A stretch of 64,000 bases of DNA from Betaproteobacteria bacterium (GTDB lineage: Bacteria; Pseudomonadota; Gammaproteobacteria; Burkholderiales; SG8-41). The notes beneath the pieces were generated by a model. The model saw only the letters and a program-made list of their open reading frames with translations. It was not told where the DNA came from and searched no databases. Each line of letters begins with the position of its first letter. The first letter of the stretch is position 1. Positions 17,651 to 25,667 of this stretch are shown here, in pieces. Position numbers and translations under genes: made by a program. Location of the stretch: the NCBI GenBank assembly GCA_016868035.1, contig VGID01000004.1:1-64000 (forward strand), in the 5' to 3' direction.

Positions 17651-18331
17651 ATGCTATCGATCATCATCCCCTGCCTGAACGAGGCCCCCGGCATCACCGA
17701 GGCGCTACGGGCGCTCGGGCCCCTGCGCGCGCGGGGCGCCGAGGTGATCGTGGTGGACGGCGGCAGCGAGGACGGCACCGTCGCGCGCGCGGCGCCGCTC
17801 GCGGACCGCATGGTCACCGCGCCGCGCGGGCGCGCCTCGCAGATGAACGCAGGCGCCGCCGAGGCGCGGGGAGACATCCTGCTCTTTCTACACGCGGACA
17901 GCGCGCTGCCCGCGGACGCCGACCGGCTGATCGCAGAGGGGCTCCGGCGCACGGGCCGGCGCTGGGGCCGCTTCGACGTCACCATTTCCGGACGGCATCC
18001 GCTGTTCCGGGTGATCGAGACGATGATGAACCTGCGCTCCCGCTTGACGGGCATCGCAACCGGCGACCAGGGCATGTTCGTGACGAGGCCGCTCTTCGCA
18101 GAAGCGCGGGGCTTTCCCGATATCGCGCTCATGGAGGACATCGCGCTCTCGAGTCGGCTCAAGCGCTCCGGCCCGCCGCTGTGCCTGCGCCAGCGAATCA
18201 CCACTTCCGCCCGGCGCTGGGAAAAACGCGGGATCTTCCGCACGATCCTGCTGATGTGGCGGCTGCGGCTCGCCTACTGGCTCGGGGCCGATCCCGCCAA
18301 GCTCGCGCTCCGCTACGACGGAAATCGCTAG
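17651..18331 (+). CDS. Arsenosugar-cluster family 2 glycosyltransferase (TIGR04283-like)
   Basis: This 226-aa GT-A glycosyltransferase starts LSIIIPCLNEAPGITEALRA, with the nucleotide-binding segment VIVVDGGSEDGTVARA, then GRASQMNAGAAEARGDILLF and the DXD-like LHADSALPADADR. The TIGR04283 group is found with ArsS/ArsM and is assigned to arsenosugar biosynthesis by context. It is cytoplasmic, with a hydrophobic C-terminal segment that could touch the membrane. It is followed by its usual partner, the TIGR04282-like protein, about 110 bases downstream. Confidence 0.88.
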   Translation: MLSIIIPCLNEAPGITEALRALGPLRARGAEVIVVDGGSEDGTVARAAPLADRMVTAPRGRASQMNAGAAEARGDILLFLHADSALPADADRLIAEGLRRTGRRWGRFDVTISGRHPLFRVIETMMNLRSRLTGIATGDQGMFVTRPLFAEARGFPDIALMEDIALSSRLKRSGPPLCLRQRITTSARRWEKRGIFRTILLMWRLRLAYWLGADPAKLALRYDGNR

Positions 18332-18349
18332 AAGCTGCCGCAGAAAAGG

Positions 18350-18425
18350 CAAATGGACAGGATTTACAGGATTAACAAGATCAAACTCGAAAAAGAATCA
18401 TGCAAATCCTGTTAATCCTGTCTAT
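18350..18425. repeat. Inverted array of ACAGGATT words
   Basis: GGACAGGATTTACAGGATTAAC and the complementary AATCCTGTTAATCCTGTC face each other across ~30 bases, so transcripts could fold into a hairpin between the two glycosyltransferase genes. Confidence 0.7.
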
Positions 18426-18440
18426 TCGGGTTTTTACTCG

Positions 18441-19106
18441 ATGAGTTCGACGGTCGTAATGGTTTTCGCTAAGGCGCCGCGTCCCGGCGAGGTGAAGACG
18501 CGCCTCATCCCGCTGCTCGGCGCGGACGGCGCCGCGGCGTTGCACGCGCGGCTCGTCGCGCACGCGCTGGCGACCGCCCGCGCGGCGGCTTTGGGACGTC
18601 TCGAGCTCCATTGCGCGCCCGACGCTACCGACCCGTTCTTCGGCTTCTGCCGGCGCCATTACGGCGCCGTCCTCGCGCCACAGGCGGAGGGCGGTCTCGG
18701 CGCGCGCATGGCCGCCGCGTTCGCCGCCGCGCTCGCGGTTTATCCGCGCGCATTGCTGATCGGGACCGACTGCCCCGCGCTCGGGGCGCGCCACCTGCGC
18801 GAGGCCGAGGATGCGCTGCTCGGCGGCTGCGATGCGGTTCTCGGGCCGGCGGAGGACGGTGGCTACGTGCTGATCGGCCTCACGCGCACGGACGCGCGTC
18901 TCTACGACGGCATCGCGTGGGGTGGCGACGGCGTCCTTGCAGAGACGCGCACAAGGCTCCGCGCGCTCGGCTGGCGCTGGCATGAGCTCGAAACACTGTG
19001 GGACGTGGACCGCCCGGACGATTACGAACGCCTGCTCAAGTCCGGCATCCTGGACGCGAAACTCGCGGCAGGAACGCAGTTTGAGCGCGAGAAAGAATCG
19101 CAGTAG
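18441..19106 (+). CDS. TIGR04282-like arsenosugar-cluster glycosyltransferase (DUF2064)
   Basis: The 221-aa protein opens with VVMVFAKAPRPGEVKTRLIP, the nucleotidyl/glycosyl transferase A-type loop of the DUF2064 group, and continues with LLIGTDCPALGARHLREAED and GPAEDGGYVLIGL. C-terminal WDVDRPDDYERLL is also typical. With the preceding GT2-like protein it forms the pair that usually accompanies ArsS. The sugar donor and acceptor are not shown by sequence. Its C-terminus (GTQFEREKESQ) is low in conservation. Confidence 0.88.
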   Translation: MSSTVVMVFAKAPRPGEVKTRLIPLLGADGAAALHARLVAHALATARAAALGRLELHCAPDATDPFFGFCRRHYGAVLAPQAEGGLGARMAAAFAAALAVYPRALLIGTDCPALGARHLREAEDALLGGCDAVLGPAEDGGYVLIGLTRTDARLYDGIAWGGDGVLAETRTRLRALGWRWHELETLWDVDRPDDYERLLKSGILDAKLAAGTQFEREKESQ

Positions 19107-19111
19107 CCTTA

Positions 19112-19148
19112 CTCAATCCTCAATCCTCAGTCCCCAATCCTCGGTCCC
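19112..19148. repeat. Heptamer array before the sulfurtransferase gene
   Basis: CTCAATC, CTCAATC, CTCAGTC, CCCAATC, CTCGGTC: five consecutive 7-bp units fill the gap and end at the next start codon. Confidence 0.8.
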
Positions 19149-19149
19149 G

Positions 19150-19998
19150 ATGTTCACGACGCTCGTCTCCACAGCGACCCTCGCCCAGCACCTGGATCAC
19201 CCGAACTGGGTGATCTGCGACTGCCGCCACGATCTCACCCAGCCGGAAGCCGGGCGCCGTGCCTATCGCGAGGCGCACATCCCCGGAGCGCGCTTGGTGC
19301 ACCTCGACGAGGATCTTTCCGGCCCCAGGACCGGCACGAACGGGCGCCACCCTCTTCCCGACCCGCAAGCGCTCGCGGCGCGGCTGGGCGCGCTGGGAAT
19401 CGGGGCGGACACCCAAGTGGTCGCGTACGACGCGAGCGGCGGGACCTACGCGGCGCGGCTGTGGTGGCTCCTGCGCTGGATCGGTGACGAAGCGTGCGCC
19501 GTGCTCGACGGCGGCTGGGACGCGTGGCGCGTCGCGGGGCTTCCAATTTCCACCGAGGCGCCGACGCCCCGCCCTGCGCGCCATCCTGTCCAACTCAAGC
19601 CGGCGCTCGGCGTGGACGTCGCCCGCGTAAAAGAAAATCTCTCGCAGCGCGCGTTCGTTCTGCTCGATGCGCGCAGCGCGGACCGGTTCCGCGGCGAGAA
19701 CGAGACGCTCGACCCGGTCGCCGGGCACATCCCCGGGGCGCTCAACCGCTTCTTCCGGATGAACCTCGGGCCCGACGGGACGTTCAAGGGCGCGGCCGCG
19801 CTGAAGGAGGAATTCTCCGATCTGCTGGGGGACACGCGAGCATCCGAAGTGGTGCACTACTGCGGCTCGGGAGTGAGCGCGTGCCACAACCTGCTGGCGA
19901 TGGAAATCGCGCGCCTGTCAGGATCGAGGCTCTACCCGGGCTCGTGGAGCGAGTGGTGCAGCGATCCATCGCGGCCCGTCGCCAAGGGCGGTGTTTGA
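19150..19998 (+). CDS. Two-domain sulfurtransferase (thiosulfate / 3-mercaptopyruvate type)
   Basis: From ATG 19150 the protein is 282 aa with two rhodanese domains. The inactive N-terminal domain has VICDCRHDLTQPEAGRRAY and HIPGARLVHLDEDLSGP; the catalytic C-terminal domain has LLDARSADRFRGENETLDPV and the active-site loop VVHYCGSGVSACHNLLAM. The loop CGSGVSA is closer to the mercaptopyruvate-type than to classical rhodanese. It hands sulfane sulfur to thiol acceptors. The track start at 18922 extends into the previous gene and is wrong. It may feed the sulfide-oxidation genes that follow, but shares no operon with them (they are on the minus strand). Confidence 0.9.
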   Translation: MFTTLVSTATLAQHLDHPNWVICDCRHDLTQPEAGRRAYREAHIPGARLVHLDEDLSGPRTGTNGRHPLPDPQALAARLGALGIGADTQVVAYDASGGTYAARLWWLLRWIGDEACAVLDGGWDAWRVAGLPISTEAPTPRPARHPVQLKPALGVDVARVKENLSQRAFVLLDARSADRFRGENETLDPVAGHIPGALNRFFRMNLGPDGTFKGAAALKEEFSDLLGDTRASEVVHYCGSGVSACHNLLAMEIARLSGSRLYPGSWSEWCSDPSRPVAKGGV

Positions 19999-20037
19999 CG
20001 TTCAAGGTTGGAGCGCTACGTGGTTCCGCGGTTCTCA

Positions 20038-20066
20038 CTTTGAACTTTGAACTTTGAACTTTGAAC
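20038..20066. repeat. TTTGAAC heptamer array
   Basis: Four consecutive ACTTTGA/ACTTTGA units end 12 bases before the DUF2784 start codon. The same word returns at 20553-20595 on the other side of that gene. Confidence 0.8.
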
Positions 20067-20078
20067 CCGGAGCGCGAT

Positions 20079-20465
20079 ATGGCCGCTTATTTCGCTGATG
20101 TCATCCTCGTCATCCACTTCCTGTTCGTGCTGTTCGTCGTCGGCGGGCTCGGGCTCGTCTGGATCGGCGCGGGGCTCGGCTGGGGCTGGGTGCGCAACCT
20201 GTGGTTCCGCATCGCGCACCTCGCCGCGATCGTCTTCGTCGCCGGCGAGGCAATCGTCGGCGTCATGTGCCCGCTCACGATCTGGGAAGATGCGCTGCGC
20301 GGCGCGCGCGAGGAGAAAAGCTTCATCGCGCGCTGGGTGCACCGCGTGCTCTTCTACGACTTTCCGGAGTGGGTGTTTACGACGGCGTACGTGCTCTTCG
20401 CGCTGCTCGTCGCCGCAACCTTCTGGTGGGTGCCCGCAAAGCGGTGGCGAAAAAAAACGGGCTAG
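20079..20465 (+). CDS. DUF2784 family membrane protein
   Basis: From ATG 20079 (GGAG five bases upstream) the protein is about 128 aa with four hydrophobic segments: VILVIHFLFVLFVVGGLGLVW, a second around RIAHLAAIVFVAGEAIVG, a third before WVHRVLFYDFPEW and a fourth YVLFALLVAATFWWVPAKR. The segment GVMCPLTIWEDALR is the hallmark of DUF2784. Function is unknown for the family; it is an inner membrane protein. The track start at 20061 is a TTG inside the heptamer array. Confidence 0.85.
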   Translation: MAAYFADVILVIHFLFVLFVVGGLGLVWIGAGLGWGWVRNLWFRIAHLAAIVFVAGEAIVGVMCPLTIWEDALRGAREEKSFIARWVHRVLFYDFPEWVFTTAYVLFALLVAATFWWVPAKRWRKKTG

Positions 20466-20475
20466 CCGCCCGTTT

Positions 20476-20595
20476 AGTGCTTGGTGTTCGGTGTTCGGTG
20501 TCCGGCGTTCAGGGCTGGGTGCCGAGTGTCCGGCCCGACACCCGTCACCCCGAACGTTGAACTTTGAACCCTGAACTCTGAACCCTGAACCCCGA
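20476..20595. repeat. Two heptamer arrays between convergent genes
   Basis: GGTGTTC/GGTGTCC/GGCGTTC units at 20480-20510 and TGAACTT/TGAACCC/TGAACTC units at 20555-20595 fill nearly the whole gap between the DUF2784 gene and fccB, which converge. Confidence 0.75.
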
Positions 20596-20605
20596 AGGCT
20601 CTTTT

Positions 20606-21880
20606 CTAGCTGAGCGCGTCCGCCCAGATGTTCCTCGCCCAGCCCCAGGCGAAGATGCCCTCGAGCTCGGTCGCCTCCTTGTCGGACACGCCGCCCGCCC
20701 CTTTCACGGGCATCATGGTCTTCTTGGCGGGGTCGTACTTGTGGATCGAGGTGACGTGGATCGACTTCTGCCCGTCCACCATGCTGTAGCACGCGTTCAT
20801 GATCACGGGATTGGGGTCCACGGGCTGGCCCTTCAGCAGCGAGATCACCGCGTTCGCCGCGATCTTGCCGTGCTGGTTCGCCATGCTCCCCGATTTGGGC
20901 ATCGCCGGCGCTACCTGCGTCGAGTCCCCCAGCACGTGCACGCCCTTCACCACCGTTGACTCGGTGGTGAGCCAGTCCACGGTGCACCAGCGGTTGTCGA
21001 CGTTGGCGACCCCCGCCTGCCGGGCGATCGTTCCCGCGCCGTGCGGCGGCACCACGTTGATGACGTCGCCCCGCACCTTGTCGAAGACGAGCCGTACGGT
21101 CATGCCCTTCACGTCCACGTCCTCGAGCCCGCTGTTCGGGCGGTAGTCGATCATCCCCTTGTAGGGCCCGTCCCAGGACTGCAGAAAAAGTCCCTTCTTG
21201 GACTGGATGTCCTGGTTGGCGTCGAGCACGATGATCTTCGACTTCGGCTTCGCGCGCTTGAAGTAATCCGCCACCTGGCACACGCGCTCGTACGGCCCCG
21301 GCGGGCAGCGATACGGCGCCACCGGGATATGCAGAATGTACACCCCGCCGTCGCGCATCGCCTCGAGCTGCTTGCGCAGCGCGAGCGTCTGCGCACCGGC
21401 CTTCCAGGCATGCGGGATCCGCGCCTGCCCCTCCGCGCTCTTCAGGCCCGGAAGCTTGCCGTAGTCGAAGTCGATGCCCGGCGAGACGATCAGCCGGTCG
21501 TAGCCGAGGGTATCGCCCCCCGCCAGGCGCACCTGCCGCTTGTCGGGGTCCACCGCCACGGCCGTGTCGCGCACCAGGCGCACGCCGCGCTTGCGCAGGC
21601 CGTCATAGGACGTGGTGAGGTCCGCGATGTTGGCGTTGCCGCCCAGCACGAGGTTGCTCATCGGGCAGGAGATGAATTCCGTGTTGGGCTCGACCAGGGT
21701 GACGTGGATCTCGGGCGCCCACAGCCGGAGGTACCTCGCGGCGGTCGCGCCGCCGAAGCCGCCGCCGATCACCACCACGCGCCCCGCGGCCCCGGTCTCG
21801 GGCGCCGCGCAGCCTCCCAGCGCGGCGACTCCCGCGGAGGCCGCCGTCCACTTGATGAATTCGCGTCTGTTGAGTGTCAT
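20606..21880 (-). CDS. fccB: FccB-like flavocytochrome c sulfide dehydrogenase flavoprotein
   Basis: This 424-aa flavoprotein starts with a Tat-type signal (MTLNRREFIKWTAASAGVAA) and has the FAD motif VVVIGGGFGGATAARYL. Family features include FISCPMSNLVLGG, IVSPGIDFDYGKLPG, VAPYRCPPGPYERVCQVADY and the C-terminal FCSD segment IFAWGWARNIWADAL. With its cytochrome c subunit (next gene, 10 bases upstream on the same strand) it would oxidise sulfide to sulfane sulfur in the periplasm and pass electrons to cytochrome c. The neighbouring sulfurtransferase supports a sulfur role. SoxF is a close relative and cannot be excluded. Confidence 0.9.
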   Translation of the reverse strand: MTLNRREFIKWTAASAGVAALGGCAAPETGAAGRVVVIGGGFGGATAARYLRLWAPEIHVTLVEPNTEFISCPMSNLVLGGNANIADLTTSYDGLRKRGVRLVRDTAVAVDPDKRQVRLAGGDTLGYDRLIVSPGIDFDYGKLPGLKSAEGQARIPHAWKAGAQTLALRKQLEAMRDGGVYILHIPVAPYRCPPGPYERVCQVADYFKRAKPKSKIIVLDANQDIQSKKGLFLQSWDGPYKGMIDYRPNSGLEDVDVKGMTVRLVFDKVRGDVINVVPPHGAGTIARQAGVANVDNRWCTVDWLTTESTVVKGVHVLGDSTQVAPAMPKSGSMANQHGKIAANAVISLLKGQPVDPNPVIMNACYSMVDGQKSIHVTSIHKYDPAKKTMMPVKGAGGVSDKEATELEGIFAWGWARNIWADALS

Positions 21881-21890
21881 GGCCGCCTCC

Positions 21891-22259
21891 TTAGTAACTC
21901 GCCCCGGCGGGGATCGCGCTGCCGGTCTTCGCCGCGGGACGCGGCTTCACGTTCGCGAAATACGCGGCGATCGCTTCGAGCTCGCGGTCGGTGTAGCCCT
22001 TCGCCTGCTGGTGCATGATCGTCGCCGGGCGCTTCCCGTCCCTGAATTCCTTCATCGCCTGGAGCAGGTCGTCCCTGCTCTGTCCCGCCAGGCTCGCCGG
22101 GATGCCGCCTACACTGTGTCCGTCGGTTCCGTGGCACGTGAAACACGCGGCCACGAGCCCGCGCGCCTGAGCCGCCTCCTGCGCCAGCGCCGGCGTGGCT
22201 GCGGCCGCGACAAGCGCCCCGGCCGCGCAACATCCAACAATAAGGGATCTTCTTGTCAT
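21891..22259 (-). CDS. Single-haem cytochrome c, probable FccA-like subunit
   Basis: The 122-aa protein has a Sec signal peptide (CCAAGALVAAAATPALAQ) and one haem site, ACFTCHGTDGHSVGG, with a distal methionine candidate in KRPATIMHQQAKGYTDRELE. One CxxCH and the length fit a class I cytochrome c of the type paired with FCSD flavoproteins. It lies immediately upstream of fccB with a 10-base gap, so the two are almost certainly one operon. Confidence 0.88.
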   Translation of the reverse strand: MTRRSLIVGCCAAGALVAAAATPALAQEAAQARGLVAACFTCHGTDGHSVGGIPASLAGQSRDDLLQAMKEFRDGKRPATIMHQQAKGYTDRELEAIAAYFANVKPRPAAKTGSAIPAGASY

Positions 22260-22380
22260 GTCACCCTCCTTCGCGAAACGCTCGGTTGAAAAACGCTCCA
22301 GGGACCCGCCGCCGGGAATCCAGCGGACGGGCTTGCGCGGATAGTTTCAGGCCCGCCTCGGCGGGCGTCAAGCTGGCGGC

Positions 22381-22412
22381 AAAAGGCCCCGGTCCCTCAG
22401 GGAGCCGGGGCC
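22381..22412 (-). terminator. Rho-independent terminator of clpA
   Basis: On the minus strand GGCCCCGGC and its complement form a stem with an inner TCCCT/AGGGA pair, followed by TTTTG. It lies 26 bases past the clpA stop. Confidence 0.75.
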
Positions 22413-22437
22413 CGCATCGGATCGCTCGGGCGGCGCC

Positions 22438-24693
22438 TCAGGCGACGCTCGCCGCTTCCTCCGTGAAGACGAGGCGCACCTTCTCGGCCTCGTCGAGGTC
22501 CACCGTGACCTTGCCGCCGTGGGCAAGGCGCCCGAACAAGAGCTCGTCGGCCAGAACGCTGCGAATGGTGTCCTGGATAAGCCGCGCCATCGGGCGCGCG
22601 CCCATCTGGGGATCGAAGCCCTTCTTCGCGAGGTACTCGCGCAGGGCCGTGGTGAAGACCGCCTCAACCTTCTTCTCGTGCAGCTGCTCCTCGAGCTGCA
22701 TCAGGAACTTGTCCACCACGCGCAGGATGATGTCGCGGTCGAGTGCGTTGAACGAGATGATGGCGTCAAGCCGGTTGCGGAATTCCGGGGTGAACAGCCG
22801 CTTGATCTCGGCCATCTCGTCGCCTGCCTGCCGGCTCGGGGTGAAGCCCATCGAGGCCTTGGAGAGCTCGGCGGCCCCCGCGTTGGTGGTCATGACGATG
22901 ACGACGTTGCGGAAGTCGGCCTTGCGCCCGTTGTTATCGGTGAGCGTGCCGTGATCCATCACCTGCAGCATGATGTTGAAGATGTCGGGGTGCGCTTTCT
23001 CGATCTCGTCGAGCAGCAGCACCGAATACGGGTGCTTGGTGATGGCCTCGGTGAGGAGCCCTCCCTGGTCGAAGCCGATGTAGCCCGGCGGCGCGCCGAT
23101 CAACCTGGAGACCGCGTGGCGCTCCATGTACTCCGACATGTCGAAACGCGTCAGTTCCACGCCCATCGTGTACGCAAGCTGCCGCGCGACTTCCGTCTTG
23201 CCTACCCCGGTCGGCCCCGAGAAGAGAAAGCAGCCGATCGGTTTCTGCGGATTGCCAAGCCCGCTGCGGGCCATCTTGATCGCGGCCGACAGCGCGTCGA
23301 TCGCCTTGTCCTGGCCGAACACCACGGCCTTCAGGTCGCGATCGAGGTTCCTCAGCGCATCCCGGACGTCGACCGAGACCGCCTGCACGGGCACCCGGGT
23401 GATCTTGGCGATGATCTCCTCGATCTCGTGCTTGCCGATGACCCGTTTCTGGCGCGTCTTGGGCAGTATCTTCTGTGCCGCCCCGGCCTCGTCGATCACA
23501 TCGATCGCCTTGTCGGGCAGGTGCCGGTCGTTGATGAAGCGCGCGGAGAGCTCGGCGGCCGCGGTGAGCGCCGAGACCATGTAGCGCACGCCGTGGTGCG
23601 CTTCAAAGCGCGACTTCAGGCCCTTCAGGATCGCGATGGTCTCCGGCACCGAGGGCTCGACGACGTCGATCTTCTGGAAACGGCGCGAGAGCGCGTGGTC
23701 CTTCTCGAACACCCCGCGGAACTCGTTGTAGGTGGTCGCGCCGATGCACTTCAACTGGCCGGCTTGCAGCGCGGGCTTGAGGAGATTCGAGGCATCGAGC
23801 GTGCCGCCGGAGGCCGCCCCGGCCCCGATCAGCGTATGGATCTCGTCAATGAACAGGATCGCGTTCGGATTGTCCACCAGCTGCTTCAGCACGGCTTTCA
23901 GCCTCTGCTCGAAGTCGCCGCGGTACTTGGTGCCGGCGAGCAGCGCGCCCATGTCGAGCGCGTAGACCTGGCAGCGCTTGAGCACCTCGGGCACGTCGGC
24001 TTCGACGATGCGCCGCGCGAGCCCCTCGGCGATCGCCGTCTTGCCCACGCCCGCCTCGCCCACCAGCAGGGGGTTGTTCTTGCGACGCCGGCACAGCGTC
24101 TGGATCACGCGCTCGAGTTCGCGCTCGCGCCCGATCAGCGGGTCGATCTTTCCCGCGAGCGCCAGCGAATTGAGGTTGAGCGTGTAATTCTCGAGCGCGC
24201 CGCCCGGCGAGCCTTCCTGTTCCGTTTCGGCTTCGTGGTCGCCCTTCGACGGCGCCGCCTGGGGCACCTTGGTGATCCCGTGCGAGATGAAATTCACCAC
24301 GTCAAGGCGCGTCACGCCCTTCTGATGCAGGAAATAGACCGCGTGGGAGTCCTTCTCCCCGAACATCGCGACGAGCACGTTGGCGCCGGTCACCTCCTTC
24401 TTGCCGGAGGACTGCACGTGCAGGATGGCGCGCTGGATCACCCGCTGGAAGCCGAGCGTGGGCTGGGTGTCCGCCTCCTCGCCCGACAGGGTGGGCGTGT
24501 GCTGGCCGACGAAATCGCCCAGAAGCTTGCGCAGATCCTCGATGTCCGTCGCGCAGGCGCGCAGCACCTCGGATGCCGAGGGGTTGTCGAGCAGCGCGAG
24601 CAGCAGGTGCTCCACGGTGATGAATTCGTGGCGCTTCTGCCGGGCCTCCATGAAGGCCATGTGAAGGCTTACTTCGAGTTCCTGCGCGATCAT
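22438..24693 (-). CDS. clpA: ATP-dependent Clp protease ATP-binding subunit ClpA
   Basis: ClpA unfolds substrates for ClpP. The 751-aa protein has the Clp-N double repeat (residues ~1-145: [33 protein letters not shown]), AAA1 with Walker [18 protein letters not shown] and Walker [15 protein letters not shown], and AAA2 with [16 protein letters not shown] and [17 protein letters not shown]. There is no ClpB-type middle coiled coil, which separates it from ClpB. The N-domain fits the partner ClpS, whose gene lies just upstream with one base between stop and start. A terminator follows. Confidence 0.97.
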   Translation of the reverse strand: MIAQELEVSLHMAFMEARQKRHEFITVEHLLLALLDNPSASEVLRACATDIEDLRKLLGDFVGQHTPTLSGEEADTQPTLGFQRVIQRAILHVQSSGKKEVTGANVLVAMFGEKDSHAVYFLHQKGVTRLDVVNFISHGITKVPQAAPSKGDHEAETEQEGSPGGALENYTLNLNSLALAGKIDPLIGRERELERVIQTLCRRRKNNPLLVGEAGVGKTAIAEGLARRIVEADVPEVLKRCQVYALDMGALLAGTKYRGDFEQRLKAVLKQLVDNPNAILFIDEIHTLIGAGAASGGTLDASNLLKPALQAGQLKCIGATTYNEFRGVFEKDHALSRRFQKIDVVEPSVPETIAILKGLKSRFEAHHGVRYMVSALTAAAELSARFINDRHLPDKAIDVIDEAGAAQKILPKTRQKRVIGKHEIEEIIAKITRVPVQAVSVDVRDALRNLDRDLKAVVFGQDKAIDALSAAIKMARSGLGNPQKPIGCFLFSGPTGVGKTEVARQLAYTMGVELTRFDMSEYMERHAVSRLIGAPPGYIGFDQGGLLTEAITKHPYSVLLLDEIEKAHPDIFNIMLQVMDHGTLTDNNGRKADFRNVVIVMTTNAGAAELSKASMGFTPSRQAGDEMAEIKRLFTPEFRNRLDAIISFNALDRDIILRVVDKFLMQLEEQLHEKKVEAVFTTALREYLAKKGFDPQMGARPMARLIQDTIRSVLADELLFGRLAHGGKVTVDLDEAEKVRLVFTEEAASVA

Positions 24694-24694
24694 G

Positions 24695-25021
24695 TCACAT
24701 CTCTTCCATTACACACTGTAACGGATGTTGGTGCTGTTTGGCATACGACTTCACCTGCTGGACCTTGGTCGCGGCGACGTCTTTGGGGTAAATACCACAC
24801 ACCCCGATGCCTTCGCGGTGCACTTTCAGCATGATCTGCGTAGCCTTCTCCCGGCTCAGCGCAAAAAACCTCTGCAACACGACGATCACGAAATCCATCG
24901 GCGTGTAGTCGTCGTTCAACAGCAACACCTTGAACATCGGAGGCGGCTTGACCTTGCTCCTTTTAGCCTCAAGAACCGCCTCTTCCCGCTGTCTTGTTGC
25001 CATCCCCGAAACCGCATTCAA
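24695..25021 (-). CDS. clpS: ATP-dependent Clp protease adaptor ClpS
   Basis: ClpS delivers N-degron substrates to ClpAP. The 108-aa protein shows [20 protein letters not shown], then [20 protein letters not shown] and [20 protein letters not shown], including the Asn-Asp-Asp loop that recognises destabilising N-terminal residues. It precedes clpA on the same strand, the usual arrangement. Confidence 0.97.
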   Translation of the reverse strand: MNAVSGMATRQREEAVLEAKRSKVKPPPMFKVLLLNDDYTPMDFVIVVLQRFFALSREKATQIMLKVHREGIGVCGIYPKDVAATKVQQVKSYAKQHQHPLQCVMEEM

Positions 25022-25253
25022 TTCCGCGCTTCAATTGATATTTTCACCATAATGCGGAATTTATCAAGTGGCCCCTGTCACACTCCCTTTTCGCCGTGCC
25101 CGGGCTATACTTGACTTCCCCCTGCAAATGCCCTAGAAAGCGGGTGGGTGTTTGGCTTCAAGCTTTCCTGGCGTACCGGTTTGGCCCGTGCGCGATCTTG
25201 AAACTCAAACAGCGTGCGGGCGCCCCACCCGCGTATTTCCATCAGAGGTAGGT

Positions 25254-25457
25254 ATGGCAACAGGGACGGTGAAGTGGTTCAATGACGCCAAGGGTTACGG
25301 GTTCATCACGCCGGACGATGGCAGCGAGGATCTTTTCGCGCATTTCTCGGCCATCCAGATGAGCGGTTTCAAGACGCTCAAGGAAGGCCAGAAGGTGTCG
25401 TTCGAAGTGACACAGGGCCCCAAAGGCAAGCAAGCTTCCAACATACAGGCCGCCTGA
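25254..25457 (+). CDS. CspA-family cold-shock protein
   Basis: The 67-aa single OB-fold protein ([19 protein letters not shown]) has RNP1 KGYGFITP and RNP2 DLFAHFSAI motifs for single-stranded nucleic acid binding. The start is ATG 25254 with GAGGTAGGT upstream; the track ORF begins 34 codons too early. The gene is divergent from clpS across about 230 bases that contain no other ORF, leaving room for the long 5-prime leader typical of cold-shock mRNAs. A strong terminator follows. Several paralogues usually exist, so I give no number. Confidence 0.95.
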   Translation: MATGTVKWFNDAKGYGFITPDDGSEDLFAHFSAIQMSGFKTLKEGQKVSFEVTQGPKGKQASNIQAA

Positions 25458-25496
25458 TGGTTCGCCGGCGCTAGCCGGCGGAAAACCAGTTTCAAC

Positions 25497-25532
25497 AAAA
25501 AGCCCACGCGTCGAAAGCCGCGTGGGCTTTGT
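25497..25532 (+). terminator. Rho-independent terminator of the cold-shock gene
   Basis: AAAGCCCACGCG and CGCGTGGGCTTT form a perfect 12-bp stem around an 8-base loop, 40 bases after the stop codon. The U-tract is short (TTTG), and the A-rich 5-prime flank could let it work in both directions. Confidence 0.85.
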
Positions 25533-25667
25533 CTATGGGACAAAGCTCCCTTCGGAGCTGCCCCGAAGCCCGGAATTCCGCCGCCACCGGTTGCTTAATG
25601 CGGCGCTTTCGCTCCGCATCGATCCCATCCATGAGCTCGCCGCCCGTCAGAAACGGGGGATGCGCGC

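Noticed and set aside
22519-24834. 771-aa plus-strand ORF opposite clpA
   Set aside because: It is antisense to a certain clpA gene and has no recognisable domain.
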